A stretch of DNA of 64,000 nucleotides from Ancylobacter vacuolatus (GTDB taxonomy: Bacteria; Pseudomonadota; Alphaproteobacteria; Rhizobiales; Xanthobacteraceae). Each line of letters begins with the position of its first letter. Positions within the stretch are counted from its first letter, which is position 1. Positions 8,938 to 18,894 of the stretch are shown here, in pieces. Made by a program: the position numbers and the translations under genes. The notes beneath the pieces are model-generated. The model ran no database searches and was not told the origin of the DNA. It saw nothing but the letters and a program-made list of their open reading frames with translations. The stretch spans positions 158,449-222,448 of the forward strand of contig NZ_JAUSUH010000011.1 in the NCBI RefSeq assembly GCF_030813595.1, written 5' to 3'.

Positions 8938-9540
8938 TCAGCCCTTGATGGCGGTATCTACCGCCTCTTCGACCGCGCCCGACGTGGGCGTGGTGCCGAT
9001 CAGCGTGTTGACGATGGCGCTAGCCGCCTCGACGGCGATGCCGCGTACATTGGCCATAGCCGCTGTCTTGGTGGCAGCGATCTGCACTTCGGCCGCTGCC
9101 AGCTTGACGTTCAGATCGGCCTCCAGCGACTTGCGGCGCGTCTCGGCTTCCGCCGCTAGCGTGTCGCGCGTCTCGGTGGCGATGCCATGGGCCTTGGTGC
9201 GGGCGCTGGCGAGGGCCTTTTCGTAAGCCTCGGCCGCCGCCTCGCTCTCCGCCTTCAGCTTGCCCGCTTCCTCGATGTCGTCGGCAATTCGGTCATGCCG
9301 TTCTTCAAGGATGGTGGCGATGCGCGGCAGAGCCACGCGGCTCATCAGCAGGTAGAGCGCGGCGAAGGCGATCACCAGCCAGAGGAGCTGCGAGGGAAAA
9401 GTGTGAACATCGAAGGGAGGGAAGTTGCTACCGTGAGCTTCTGCTGCGGGCACGGCAATCTCCACACCGCTTGCGGCCGGCAAGCTGCCGGGCGACGCCT
9501 GGGCGACTATGATACCGGCCGGACCGTGGGGCTCGGACAT
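8938..9540 (-). CDS. F0F1 ATP synthase subunit b' (second stator subunit)
   Basis: 200 residues. A non-conserved N-terminal extension of about 55 residues precedes FPSQLLWLVIAFAALYLLMSRVALPRI, the membrane helix typical of b'. ILEERHDRIADDIEEA then starts a coiled coil with many Ala, Lys and Glu. It pairs with subunit b in the peripheral stalk. The ATG at 9540 (MSEPHGPAG) is the likely start; an upstream in-frame codon would add only six residues. It lies 85 bases after atpE, and that gap holds a large stem-loop. Confidence 0.93.
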   Translation of the reverse strand: MSEPHGPAGIIVAQASPGSLPAASGVEIAVPAAEAHGSNFPPFDVHTFPSQLLWLVIAFAALYLLMSRVALPRIATILEERHDRIADDIEEAGKLKAESEAAAEAYEKALASARTKAHGIATETRDTLAAEAETRRKSLEADLNVKLAAAEVQIAATKTAAMANVRGIAVEAASAIVNTLIGTTPTSGAVEEAVDTAIKG

Positions 9541-9564
9541 GGGTTTAGGCTTCCTCAATCACTG

Positions 9565-9629
9565 CTGATGTCGATTCATCCCTGCCGCGCAGGCCCGCCT
9601 GGAGCCCGCGCGGCAGGGTGAGACATCAG
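9565..9629 (-). promoter_or_regulatory. Extended stem-loop overlapping the atpE stop codon
   Basis: An 11-bp perfect GC stem (CCCTGCCGCGC at 9580-9590 with GCGCGGCAGGG at 9608-9618) has a 17-base loop and is extended by an outer 8-bp pairing (CTGATGTC 9565-9572 with GACATCAG 9622-9629). The outer stem includes the atpE TGA. There is no U-tract. Inference: an mRNA-stabilising or processing element that lets atpE be expressed above its neighbours. Confidence 0.6.
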
Positions 9630-9853
9630 ACCACGAAGAGGAGGACGAGGGCGACGACGAGCGAGAAGATGCCCAGACCTTCGGCAAGCGCCGCGCCGAT
9701 GAAGGCGCGGGCGAACTGGCCATCGGCCGCCGACGGGTTGCGCAGGGCGCCCGCGAGGAAGTTGCCGAAGATGGTACCGACGCCGATGGCGGCGAGGCCC
9801 ATGCCGAGCGTGGCGAGACCGGCGCCGAGGAACTTGGCGGCTTCCGCTTCCAT
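9626..9853 (-). CDS. atpE: F0F1 ATP synthase subunit c
   Basis: 75 residues forming a two-helix hairpin: a glycine-rich first helix ([21 protein letters not shown]), the polar loop RNPSAADGQ, and a second helix with the proton-carrying Glu58 ([11 protein letters not shown]). Several copies form the rotor ring. Length and motifs are standard for alphaproteobacteria. The acidic residue lies in an ordinary proton-type context, and I see no clear sodium-site signature. A large stem-loop begins at the stop codon. Confidence 0.97.
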   Translation of the reverse strand: MEAEAAKFLGAGLATLGMGLAAIGVGTIFGNFLAGALRNPSAADGQFARAFIGAALAEGLGIFSLVVALVLLFVV

Positions 9854-9918
9854 GATCTTCTCCTGTTGGAATAGTCAGATTGGTTGGATGGCTGGATGAG
9901 GTTCCCGCGACGCGCGGG

Positions 9919-10683
9919 TCAGTGACCGGGGTGCAGCGCGTCGTTGAGATAGATGCAGGTCAGCACCGCAAACACATAGGCCTGCAGGGCGGCGACCAGG
10001 AATTCGAGAGCCGTCAGCGCCACCACCATGAACAGCGGCAGCACCGCGCCGAACCAGCCGACGACGCCCGAAGCCGTCATCATCACGATGAAGCCGGCGA
10101 ACACCTTCATGGCGATATGGCCGGCCAGCATGTTGGCGAAGAGACGCAGCGAGAGGCTGATGGGACGCGAGAGGAACGAGATGACCTCAATCACGACCAT
10201 GAAGGGCAGCAGGAAAGCCGGCACGCCCGAGGGAACGAACAGGTGCAGGAAGTGGGTGCCGTGGCGCACGAAGCCGTAGATGATGACCGTCAGGATGACG
10301 AGCAGCGCCAGCGCGGCAGTGACGATCAGATGGCTGGTGACGGTGAAGGCATAGGGGATCATGCCCACCATGTTGGCGGTCAGCACGAAGATGAAGAGCG
10401 AGAAGACGAGGGGGAAGAACTTCATCCCCTCATTGCCCGCCGAGCCGCGCACCGTCGAAGCCACAAACTCGTAGGAAAGTTCGGCCAGCGACTGCAGGCG
10501 CCCGGGAACCAGCGTGCGGCCACGGGTGGCAAAGGTGAGGAAGAAGAACACCAGCGCCACAATGCCGAACATGAAGGCGGCAGAATTGGTGAAGGCGAGC
10601 TCGACGCCGCCAGGCTGCCCCAATTCCACGATCTTGATGATCTGGAACTGATGGATCGGGTCGATCACACTGCCGCTGGCCAT
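9919..10683 (-). CDS. atpB: F0F1 ATP synthase subunit a
   Basis: 254 residues with five to six membrane helices. The essential stator arginine is Arg180 in [15 protein letters not shown], and the last helices ([26 protein letters not shown]) complete the proton half-channels. It sits between atpI and atpE, as expected. The ATG at 10683 gives [13 protein letters not shown], a typical alphaproteobacterial start. The 116 bases separating it from atpI show no clear internal promoter. Confidence 0.97.
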   Translation of the reverse strand: MASGSVIDPIHQFQIIKIVELGQPGGVELAFTNSAAFMFGIVALVFFFLTFATRGRTLVPGRLQSLAELSYEFVASTVRGSAGNEGMKFFPLVFSLFIFVLTANMVGMIPYAFTVTSHLIVTAALALLVILTVIIYGFVRHGTHFLHLFVPSGVPAFLLPFMVVIEVISFLSRPISLSLRLFANMLAGHIAMKVFAGFIVMMTASGVVGWFGAVLPLFMVVALTALEFLVAALQAYVFAVLTCIYLNDALHPGH

Positions 10684-10799
10684 CGTCGGTCGCTGCCCTC
10701 AACACGCGGCGCCGTCGGCGCCCGTCCCCATCTCAAGCACCGCCGGAGCGGCACCGTCCGTTTATCTGGCACCCACCGCGAGGCCGGCGCCGAAATTCG

Positions 10800-11186
10800 T
10801 CACGCCCCGCCCTTCGGCGGGCTCTTGCGGCCGGTTTCCCCCGCCGCGCGCATCATGTTCACGATGCCCGCGCCAAAGCCCAGCAGCATGAAGACGATCA
10901 TCCCCCACGGCGCGATGCCGAGAAAACGATCGATGGCCCAGCCAAGGCCGGCACCGACCAGCACGCCCGCGACGAATTCGGCACCCAGCCGAAACGCCAG
11001 CGTCATGCCGGCTGAAGACGACGTCCGATCCTGAGTGGCGGACGCCTTCTGTTCGGCTTGCCGCTCGGCCTGCACCTTGTCCAGCGCACTGCCAAGACCG
11101 CGAAGTCGGCCGGAGAGTTCAGCCTCGGACGGGTCCGGACGGGCTGAGCCGCCATGGTCGTCCGTGTTTTTTCGGTCGCCCATCAT
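10800..11186 (-). CDS. atpI: ATP synthase assembly protein AtpI
   Basis: About 128 residues: a charged, disordered N-terminus (about 1-58), then two membrane helices (LAFRLGAEFVAGVLVGAGLGWAIDRFL and GMIVFMLLGFGAGIVNMMRA). AtpI helps insert subunit c and may transport Mg2+; it is not part of the final enzyme. It leads the Fo operon. Starts at 11192 (GTG), 11186 (ATG) and 11183 (ATG) are all possible. I chose 11186 because a GAG lies about 6 bases upstream and the mapped promoter leaves a leader of about 45 bases. Confidence 0.9.
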   Translation of the reverse strand: MMGDRKNTDDHGGSARPDPSEAELSGRLRGLGSALDKVQAERQAEQKASATQDRTSSSAGMTLAFRLGAEFVAGVLVGAGLGWAIDRFLGIAPWGMIVFMLLGFGAGIVNMMRAAGETGRKSPPKGGA

Positions 11187-11491
11187 TCGCACTCAAGCCT
11201 GACCGGAGAAGGATTTCCCGACCCCGAAGACGGGCGCACCATAGTGTTCGCCCCTAGGGGTGTCAAGGATGTGAACACATCTTTTAAGTGACTGTAATAC
11301 CTAGATAAAAGCAAAGTCAGGACGCTCTGTCGCAGGCGTTTCGATCGCATCCTGCACCAAGGGAAGGGGTCCGAGATGTTTTTGGCATGCCAGCATCGCG
11401 CCTTATGAGGCGCGCTGGCCCACACGCGGGGCGCGGCAGAGCGTGGTGCCGGACGCCCTAAGGCCGCCCAGCATGACAGAAGCCGCGCCCG
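11187..11491. other. Intergenic region between atpI start and smc stop
   Basis: About 305 bases. It contains the atp operon promoter (listed separately) and, upstream of it, a relatively AT-rich patch near 11268-11320. I see no other gene or RNA. Confidence 0.5.
11238..11266 (-). promoter_or_regulatory. Sigma70-type promoter of the atpIBEF'F operon
   Basis: On the minus strand a perfect TTGACA (-35, bases 11266-11261) is followed by a 17-base spacer and TATGGT (-10, bases 11243-11238). This would start transcription about 45 bases before atpI. It is the best housekeeping-type promoter I see in the window. Confidence 0.75.
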
Positions 11492-14400
11492 TCAGCTCGC
11501 CTCAAGAAAGCGCTCAGCGGCGGCGAGATCGACCGAGACCAGCTTCGACACGCCACGCTCGGCCATGGTGACACCGAACAAGCGGTTCATCCGGCTCATG
11601 GTGATCGGGTTGTGGGTGATGGTGACGAAGCGGGTCTCGGTGAGGCGGCGCATCTCGTCGAGCAGGTTGCAGAAGCGCTCGACATTGGAATCGTCGAGCG
11701 GCGCATCCACTTCGTCCAGCACGCAGATCGGCGCCGGATTGGTGAGGAACACGGCGAAGATCAGCGCCATGGCCGTCAGCGCCTGCTCGCCGCCAGAGAG
11801 CAGGGACAGTGACTGCGGCTTCTTGCCGGGCGGCTTGGCAATGATGTCGAGACCCGCCTCCAGCGGGTCGTCCGAATCAGTCAGCACCAGCTGCGCCTCG
11901 CCGCCTCCGAACAGCGTGTTGAAGAGCTGGCGGAAATGCCCGTCGACGACATTGAAGCTCGCCTGCAACCGCTCGCGCGCCTCGCGGTTGAGGCCGTAAA
12001 TGCCGTGGCGCAGCCGCTTGATCGCCTCGGTCAGGTCATCGCGCTCGCCAGTCAGCCCCTTCTGCTGGGTCTCGATCTCGATCAACTCGTCTTCGGCGCG
12101 CAGATTGACCGCGCCGAGCCGCTCGCGGTCGGCTTTCAGCCGACCGAGCTGCTGGTCGAGTTCGGCCAGAACCGGAACTTCCGCCTCGGGGGTGAAGCCG
12201 GCGATCTCGCGCGCGCTCTCGGGCGGCCCGTCGAGCACGTCGCCGATTTCGCGCGCCAGATCCTCCCGGCGCTGGCGGGCGGCTTCCACCCGCGCCTCGG
12301 CCCGGGCGCTCTCCTCGCGGGCGGCCGCCAGCGCGTCGAGCGTGGCGCGGGCGAGCTTGTCACCCTCCACCTGCAGCGATTCGGCACTCGCCAGCCGGTC
12401 GGCCGCCTCGCGGCGCGCGGCCTCCGCGCGGGCGACTTCGTCGAGCAGCGCCCGCCGCCGGGCGGCGAAGCGCACAGGCGCGTCATCAAGATCGTCGCGT
12501 TCGCTGGCAGCTTCGGAGAGGCGTGCCTGCAGCGCCGCCACACGTTCACCCGTCCCGCCGGCCCGCGCTTCCCAGGAGGCCCGCTCGGCGGCGATGGTGG
12601 AGAGGCGCCGCACACGTTGCTCGCGTTCGCGCACCAGCGCATCGGCCCTCACCCGGGTTTCCGCCAGCACGGCGCGGTCCATGGCAACACGGGCGCGGAC
12701 TTCCGCCAGCTGCGCCTCGCCTTCGGCGGGCGGGGGCTGGTCGGCAACGTCGGCACGGGCCTCCTCCAGCGCGATCGCGGCGATTTCGCGATCTTCGTGA
12801 AGGCGCACCAGATTGGCACCGAGGGCGGCGAGGCGGGCGGTCTGCTCGGAGGCGGCGCGCTCGGCACGGGCAAGTTCGTCACGCGCGGTCTCCATCGCGC
12901 GCAGGCTAGCGCGGCGGGCCTCGCGGGCGGCATTCTCGCGGGCGCCGGCGGCGCGCAGGGCGGCCTCCGAGGCCTCCAGATCGCGGCGATGGCGGGCCAC
13001 CTCGGCGCGGGCACCTTCAAGCTGCGCCTCGACATCGGCAAGACGGTTGCGCTCGGCGAGGCGCCGGGCCGCGGCAGTGGGGGCATCTGCGGCCGCGACA
13101 AGGCCATCCCAGCGCCACAGATCGCCCTCGCGGGAGACAAGCCGCTGGCCGCTCCTGAGCTGGGCGGCGAGTCGCGGGCCGTCCGCACGCGACACGACGC
13201 CGATCTGATTGAGCCGGCGGGACAGCACCTTGGGCGCCACGACATGAGCGGCGAGCGGCTCGGCGCCTTCCGGCAGCGACGCGTCGCCGAGGGGGCCGAC
13301 CAGCGACCAGTGCACCGGCGCGGCGGCGTCGGACGGGGCGTCGAGATCGTCGCCGAGCGCCGCGCCCAAAGCGGCCTCGAAGCCGCGCGCCACCTCGATG
13401 AAGTCCAGTACCGGCGACCAGCGGCGGGGCGTGCCAACATCGAGCAGCTTGGCAAGCGTGCGCGCCTCGGTGTCCAGCCGCTGGGCGGCCCGCTCGGCCT
13501 CGGCCAGCGGGCGGCGAGCCTGGTCGAGCGCGGCGCGGGCGCTCGCATGGGCGTTCTCCGCCTCCTGCGCCGCCGCTTCGGCGGTGACGAAGGCCTCCTG
13601 CGCCAGCTCGGCCCGCTCGCGCCGTTCGTCGAGCCGAGCGGCATCGACATTGGCCTCCAGCTGGCGCTTTTGGCCGGAGAGCTGCTCCACGTCACGGTCG
13701 AGGCGGGACAGACGCTCGCCCGCCTCGCGCAGGGCACGCTCCAGCGCCCCCCGCCGGGCGGCGGCTTCGGCATTGGTCGCGGTCGCCTCGGCGAAGGCGC
13801 GCTCGGATTCGGCAAGCCGGCCCACCGCCTCACCATTGCGCCCCAGTGCCTCGTCCTCCAGTTGGACGGCCTGCTCCTGGGCGAAAGACAGATCCTCGGC
13901 TTCCTGCGCAAGACGCTCCAGCATCTCGCCGGCGTCCTTCTCCAGCGCCCGCTCGCGCTCCATGTCGCCGCCCAGCTGGGCGAGGCGGCGGTCAAGCTCC
14001 TCGCGGCGAGCGCCGGCGCGGGCTTCCTCACGGTCAAGTTCGCCGCGGGCCAAAGTAAGGCGTTGGAGCGTGGCGGCGGCGACGGCATCGGCTTCGCGCA
14101 AGGCGGGGATTCCGTGGGCCGCTATGGCTGCAGCACGCGCGGCCTCGCCCTGCTGCACGGTCCGGGCGGCCACTTCGCGCACGGCAAGGTCGAGCGCCCG
14201 GCTCGCTTCGCCGAGCCCGCCCTCTGCCTCCAGCCAGCGCAGCCAAAGCAGCGCCGCCTCGGCCTTGCGGATGTCGGCGGAAAGCACCCGATAGCGGGCC
14301 GCCTGCCGCGACTGGCGGCGCAGCGCGTCGAGCTGGCCGGTGATCTGGCCGATGACGTCTTCGAGGCGGGTCAGATTGGTCTCGGCAGCGCGCAGGCGCA

Positions 14401-14944
14401 TTTCCGCCTCGTGCCGGCGGGCATGGAGGCCGGCGACGCCAGCGGCTTCCTCCAGCAGGCGACGCCGCGCGGTCGGCTTAGCGCCGACGATCTCGCCGAT
14501 CTGACCCTGCCGCACCATGGAGGGCGAGCGCGAGCCGGAGGAAGCGTCGGCGAACAGGATCTGCACGTCGCGCGCCCGCGCCTCGCGCCCGTTGATCCGG
14601 TAGGAGGAACCCGCCTCGCGCTCGATGCGGCGGGAGATTTCGAGCAGATCAGCGTCGTTGAAGATGGCGGGGGCGGAACGATCGGCATTGTCGACCACAA
14701 GCACCACCTCGGCGGTGTTGCGCGCAGGCCGCGTGGTCGAGCCGCCGAAGATGACGTCGTCCATGCCTTCGGCGCGCATCGCCTTGTAGGAGCTTTCGCC
14801 CATCACCCAGCGCATGGCCTCGACAAGGTTCGACTTGCCGCAGCCATTCGGGCCCACAATGCCGGTGAGACCGGGCTCGATCAGCATTTCGGTCGGCTCG
14901 ACAAAGGTCTTGAAGCCGGTGAGACGCAGGCGGGTGAATTTCAT
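11492..14944 (-). CDS. smc: Chromosome segregation protein SMC
   Basis: 1150 residues. The N-terminal ATPase half begins MKFTRLRLTGFKTFVEPTE with Walker A GPNGCGKS at 31-38. Two long coiled coils rich in Ala, Arg and Glu flank a hinge near residues 510-640. The C-terminal half has the LSLLSGGEQALTAMAL signature and Walker B ICVLDEVDAPLDDSN. SMC with ScpA/ScpB compacts and segregates the chromosome. The ATG at 14944 is chosen because MKFTRLRL is the conserved start; an upstream ATG at 14971 would add nine residues. Very long open frames on the opposite strand here are a by-product of GC-rich coiled-coil codons. Confidence 0.97.
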   Translation of the reverse strand: MKFTRLRLTGFKTFVEPTEMLIEPGLTGIVGPNGCGKSNLVEAMRWVMGESSYKAMRAEGMDDVIFGGSTTRPARNTAEVVLVVDNADRSAPAIFNDADLLEISRRIEREAGSSYRINGREARARDVQILFADASSGSRSPSMVRQGQIGEIVGAKPTARRRLLEEAAGVAGLHARRHEAEMRLRAAETNLTRLEDVIGQITGQLDALRRQSRQAARYRVLSADIRKAEAALLWLRWLEAEGGLGEASRALDLAVREVAARTVQQGEAARAAAIAAHGIPALREADAVAAATLQRLTLARGELDREEARAGARREELDRRLAQLGGDMERERALEKDAGEMLERLAQEAEDLSFAQEQAVQLEDEALGRNGEAVGRLAESERAFAEATATNAEAAARRGALERALREAGERLSRLDRDVEQLSGQKRQLEANVDAARLDERRERAELAQEAFVTAEAAAQEAENAHASARAALDQARRPLAEAERAAQRLDTEARTLAKLLDVGTPRRWSPVLDFIEVARGFEAALGAALGDDLDAPSDAAAPVHWSLVGPLGDASLPEGAEPLAAHVVAPKVLSRRLNQIGVVSRADGPRLAAQLRSGQRLVSREGDLWRWDGLVAAADAPTAAARRLAERNRLADVEAQLEGARAEVARHRRDLEASEAALRAAGARENAAREARRASLRAMETARDELARAERAASEQTARLAALGANLVRLHEDREIAAIALEEARADVADQPPPAEGEAQLAEVRARVAMDRAVLAETRVRADALVREREQRVRRLSTIAAERASWEARAGGTGERVAALQARLSEAASERDDLDDAPVRFAARRRALLDEVARAEAARREAADRLASAESLQVEGDKLARATLDALAAAREESARAEARVEAARQRREDLAREIGDVLDGPPESAREIAGFTPEAEVPVLAELDQQLGRLKADRERLGAVNLRAEDELIEIETQQKGLTGERDDLTEAIKRLRHGIYGLNREARERLQASFNVVDGHFRQLFNTLFGGGEAQLVLTDSDDPLEAGLDIIAKPPGKKPQSLSLLSGGEQALTAMALIFAVFLTNPAPICVLDEVDAPLDDSNVERFCNLLDEMRRLTETRFVTITHNPITMSRMNRLFGVTMAERGVSKLVSVDLAAAERFLEAS

Positions 14945-15046
14945 TTCCCTAGGGTGCCGCCAGGCGGACACAAGTTCAAGTGGTGCGGGTGGCTCGATCC
15001 ACGAGATGTTGCGATTCGCAAGCTCATTCCCCTCCTCGAAGGCCGA

Positions 15047-16138
15047 TCAGGTCTGCCATCCGAGCCACCGGCGCAGGCGCGCATTGATCACCAGCGCCGC
15101 CAGTGCGAAGGCGCAGCCCAGCGTGACGTCCACCACCCGGTCGGCGGCGGCGTAGATGGGCACGGCCATCAGCGTGCCGACAAGCTGCAGCAGCAGGATG
15201 ATGAACGTCGCCATCGCCGCCATGCCGAGCGCGCCGTGCACACGTTGCCCCGGCCAGCGCACCAGCGCCGCGAGGGCGAGGCCGGCCATCAGCCCCGCCG
15301 GCGAGGTAATGAGCGCGCCATAGAGAAAGGCCGCCCCCGCCCCGAGCACCGTGCCCAGCGCGAGGTCGATCATCATCTGGCGGCTGAAATGGGAGTCGTC
15401 GCGCAGCACGATCACCACCGCGAACACCGCCCAGTGCGGGTGCGGCAGGCCGAGCAGGCGTCCCACGAGAAAAGAAGCGGCCACCGCCACCGCCACGATA
15501 CCGGCGAAAAGCAGTCGCTCCCCTCGCGTTGCGCGCAGATGCGCGGCAATGGCCGCGAGCGTCGGCGCGGTGGAAGGCCGCCACAGCCCGGTGGCGAGAT
15601 CCCACCCCACCGATACCAGCCAGGCATAGGCGGCGAACACCGCCACCACGGCGACGTCACCCGGCTGGAAGGGCACGTCGAGCGCGGCAATCGCGGTGGC
15701 GAGGCAGAAGAAACGCGCGGCAAAGGCGGCGCTAGGATGCACCGCCTCCACCAACGCATAGAGCGCGGCGGTAGCCACCAGCGCGATGGCCGTCAGCCAG
15801 AGATGGCCGGCCACGACGGCACCGAGCATGGCGCCCGCCAGAACCACCAAGCCAGCCGTAGCGAAGAGCACAGCGCGCTGCCGGGCGGTGCCCCCCGTAT
15901 CCAGGGTGAAGCCGAGAATGCAGGTGAGCAGCGCGTAGCCGACCCAGTAGTTCTGGTGCAGCGCCAGGCCTGCCGCCATCGGCGCCATCACCGTGACGGT
16001 GAAGCGCAGCGAGCGGGCAAGCAGCCCGTCGCCATGCCAACGCGGCAGTCCCCCAGCGGTGGAGTGGAACGGGCCCGGTCGTGACGGGCTCGCGGGCGGG
16101 TCCACCGATGATCTCGATGAATGCAGATTTGGCGGCAT
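15047..16138 (-). CDS. FUSC-family membrane protein
   Basis: 363 residues with about ten hydrophobic segments in two sets of five, separated by a short cytosolic stretch (RPSTAPTLAAIAAHLRATRGERLL near 205-230). The second half begins HWAVFAVVIVLRDDSHFSRQMMIDLALGTVLGA, the fusaric acid resistance/aromatic-acid-exporter-like (FUSC) pattern. Characterised relatives pump aromatic acids out, usually with a membrane-fusion partner; none is nearby, so the substrate is open. It lies between smc (same strand) and the divergent ccrM, interrupting the usual smc-ccrM-mutY neighbourhood. Confidence 0.85.
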   Translation of the reverse strand: MPPNLHSSRSSVDPPASPSRPGPFHSTAGGLPRWHGDGLLARSLRFTVTVMAPMAAGLALHQNYWVGYALLTCILGFTLDTGGTARQRAVLFATAGLVVLAGAMLGAVVAGHLWLTAIALVATAALYALVEAVHPSAAFAARFFCLATAIAALDVPFQPGDVAVVAVFAAYAWLVSVGWDLATGLWRPSTAPTLAAIAAHLRATRGERLLFAGIVAVAVAASFLVGRLLGLPHPHWAVFAVVIVLRDDSHFSRQMMIDLALGTVLGAGAAFLYGALITSPAGLMAGLALAALVRWPGQRVHGALGMAAMATFIILLLQLVGTLMAVPIYAAADRVVDVTLGCAFALAALVINARLRRWLGWQT

Positions 16139-16141
16139 CGC

Positions 16142-16156
16142 TTTACCCGGTCTTTA
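16142..16156 (+). promoter_or_regulatory. Possible CtrA box upstream of ccrM
   Basis: TTTA at 16142-16145 and TTTA at 16153-16156 are separated by exactly 7 bases, two mismatches from the CtrA consensus TTAA-N7-TTAA, within the repeated phrase CTTTACCC. It lies 68 bases before the ccrM ATG. CtrA control of ccrM is known in Caulobacter; here it is inference from a degenerate site. Confidence 0.4.
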
Positions 16157-16211
16157 CCCTGTCCGGCGGAGATTGTGGATACACGAGTTCCGTTGCGTCC
16201 GTTACGAGTAG

Positions 16212-17399
<1,188 letters not shown>

Positions 17400-17432
17400 C
17401 CTCCCCTTCGCTGCGGCACCCGAGCATGAAAA

Positions 17433-17454
17433 AGGCCGCCCAGAAGGGCGGCCT
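17433..17454 (-). terminator. Intrinsic terminator for csbD
   Basis: A 9-bp stem (AGGCCGCCC with GGGCGGCCT, AGAA loop) is followed on the minus strand by TTTTTC. It lies between the convergent ccrM and csbD genes and may also act on the ccrM transcript. Confidence 0.85.
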
Positions 17455-17476
17455 CATCATCGGCGATACTGGGTTG

Positions 17477-17665
17477 TCAGAGGTTGCCGGCCTTTTTGAC
17501 CTGCTCCTTGATCTCGCCCTTGGCCTGCTGGGCCTCGCCCTTGATTTCCTGCACCTTGCCTTCGGCCTGAAGACGCTCGGAGCCGGTCATCTTGCCGACG
17601 CCCTGCTTCACATTGCCGACGGCCTCGTTGCCCATGCCTTTGGCCTTGTCCATCGTGCTACCCAT
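17477..17665 (-). CDS. CsbD family stress-response protein
   Basis: About 62 residues, hydrophilic, Lys/Glu/Gly/Gln-rich: MDKAKGMGNEAVGNVKQGVGKMTGSERLQAEGKVQEIKG is the CsbD repeat pattern. Members are small, abundant general-stress proteins of unknown mechanism. I chose the ATG at 17665 (MGSTMDKAKG) because AGGAG lies nine bases upstream; the ATG at 17674 abuts AGGAG directly. It has its own terminator and is probably monocistronic. Confidence 0.9.
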   Translation of the reverse strand: MGSTMDKAKGMGNEAVGNVKQGVGKMTGSERLQAEGKVQEIKGEAQQAKGEIKEQVKKAGNL

Positions 17666-17734
17666 GGTCGTCATCTCCTGTTCTGATCCGCTCGGTTGCG
17701 GCTTGCAGGAATAACGAGCGAGGCGGCGGAAGGT

Positions 17735-18832
17735 TCATTCGGGGCCGGTGAAAAACGGCTGTGCGTGGGCCAGCACCTTGCGCATGACGCTCGGAAACGC
17801 TTCGGCATCGAAGCCTCCTGGAAGCACCCAGCGGTGCCCGGCCGGGGCCCGCGCATCGGCCGGCACGTCGGCCCGCCACAACTGCAATTCCAGTGCGAAG
17901 TGACTGAAGACATGGGTAACGGTGGCGTTGAGCGCCGTCCAGCTCGCGGAGAATGGGGCATGTATGGCGGGATGGACGCTGCCGCCGGTCTCCCACGGGG
18001 TGGAAGGAACCTCGCTCATCCCGCCGAGCAGCCCCTTGGGGGGACGCGAGCGCACCAGCACGGCGCCATCCGCCCGCACCGCGAGGAAGGCGACACCCTG
18101 GCGGGTCGGGCGCGCCGCCTTAGCCGCCTTCACCGGATAGCGCTCCGGCGCGCCCAAGGCGCGGGCAGCACAGGGGCTCTGCCACGGGCACAGGGCGCAG
18201 GCGGGCTTGCGCGGCGTGCAAATAGTGGCGCCAAGGTCCATCATCGCCTGGGCGAAATCGCCATAGCGCGCCCGCGGCAGCAACGTGAGCGCCAGCACCC
18301 GAAGCTTGGCCCTCGCTTTAGGGAGCGGATCTGCCACCGCGAAGAGCCGCGCCACCACCCTCTCCCAATTGCCGTCCACCGGCGCGGCGCGACGCTCGAA
18401 GGCGATGGCGGCAATGGCGGCGGCCGTATAGGGGCCGATGCCGGGCAAAGCGAGGAGCGCCTCCTCATCAGCCGGAAACTGCCCGCCATGACGCTCGCAC
18501 ACCGCCTTGGCACAGGCGTGCAGATTGCGGGCGCGGGCATAATAACCGAGCCCCGCCCAGGCGGAGAGCACCTCTTCGAGCGGCGCGTCAGCCAGCGCCT
18601 CTACGTCCGGCCAGCGCCGCAGAAAGGCGTCATAATAGGGGGCGACCGTCACCACGGTGGTCTGCTGCAGCATGATTTCCGATAGGAACACCCGGTAGGG
18701 GTCCTGGCGCAGACCCGACGGCGCACGCCAGGGCAGGCGTCTCTGGTGGCGATCATACCAAGCGAGCAGCGCGCCCGGATCGGGCAGAGCAGGCACGGGT
18801 TTGGCGACGGCTGGATTGGCGGCGGCAGGCAT
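17735..18832 (-). CDS. mutY: A/G-specific adenine DNA glycosylase
   Basis: 365 residues. The helix-hairpin-helix LPGIGPYTAAAIAAIAF is followed by VDGNWERVVARLF with the catalytic aspartate; SEIMLQQTTV carries the active-site glutamate. The iron-sulfur cluster loop is C-X6-C-X2-C-X5-C (CTPRKPACALCPWQSPC). A C-terminal NUDIX-like domain (about 225-365) recognises 8-oxoG. The enzyme removes adenine opposite 8-oxoguanine. The usual VDGNV reads VDGNW here. The ATG at 18832 is preferred over GTG 18847 because GAGG lies 5 bases upstream. It is divergent from the DUF721 gene, a conserved pairing in alphaproteobacteria. Confidence 0.95.
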   Translation of the reverse strand: MPAAANPAVAKPVPALPDPGALLAWYDRHQRRLPWRAPSGLRQDPYRVFLSEIMLQQTTVVTVAPYYDAFLRRWPDVEALADAPLEEVLSAWAGLGYYARARNLHACAKAVCERHGGQFPADEEALLALPGIGPYTAAAIAAIAFERRAAPVDGNWERVVARLFAVADPLPKARAKLRVLALTLLPRARYGDFAQAMMDLGATICTPRKPACALCPWQSPCAARALGAPERYPVKAAKAARPTRQGVAFLAVRADGAVLVRSRPPKGLLGGMSEVPSTPWETGGSVHPAIHAPFSASWTALNATVTHVFSHFALELQLWRADVPADARAPAGHRWVLPGGFDAEAFPSVMRKVLAHAQPFFTGPE

Positions 18833-18894
18833 GCGATCCTCAGTCACAACGCCCGCACCGTGGCCGTATCGGCGGCGCCGGGCAAGACGAGATT

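Noticed and set aside
11183..11425. 80-codon frame on the minus strand upstream of atpI
   Set aside because: It runs through the mapped atp promoter and leader and has no protein-like features.
11936..16084. 1382-codon open frame on the plus strand, opposite smc
   Set aside because: It is antisense to smc and the FUSC gene; the translation is low complexity (Arg, Gly, Ala-rich) and matches no fold. It results from GC-rich coiled-coil codons.
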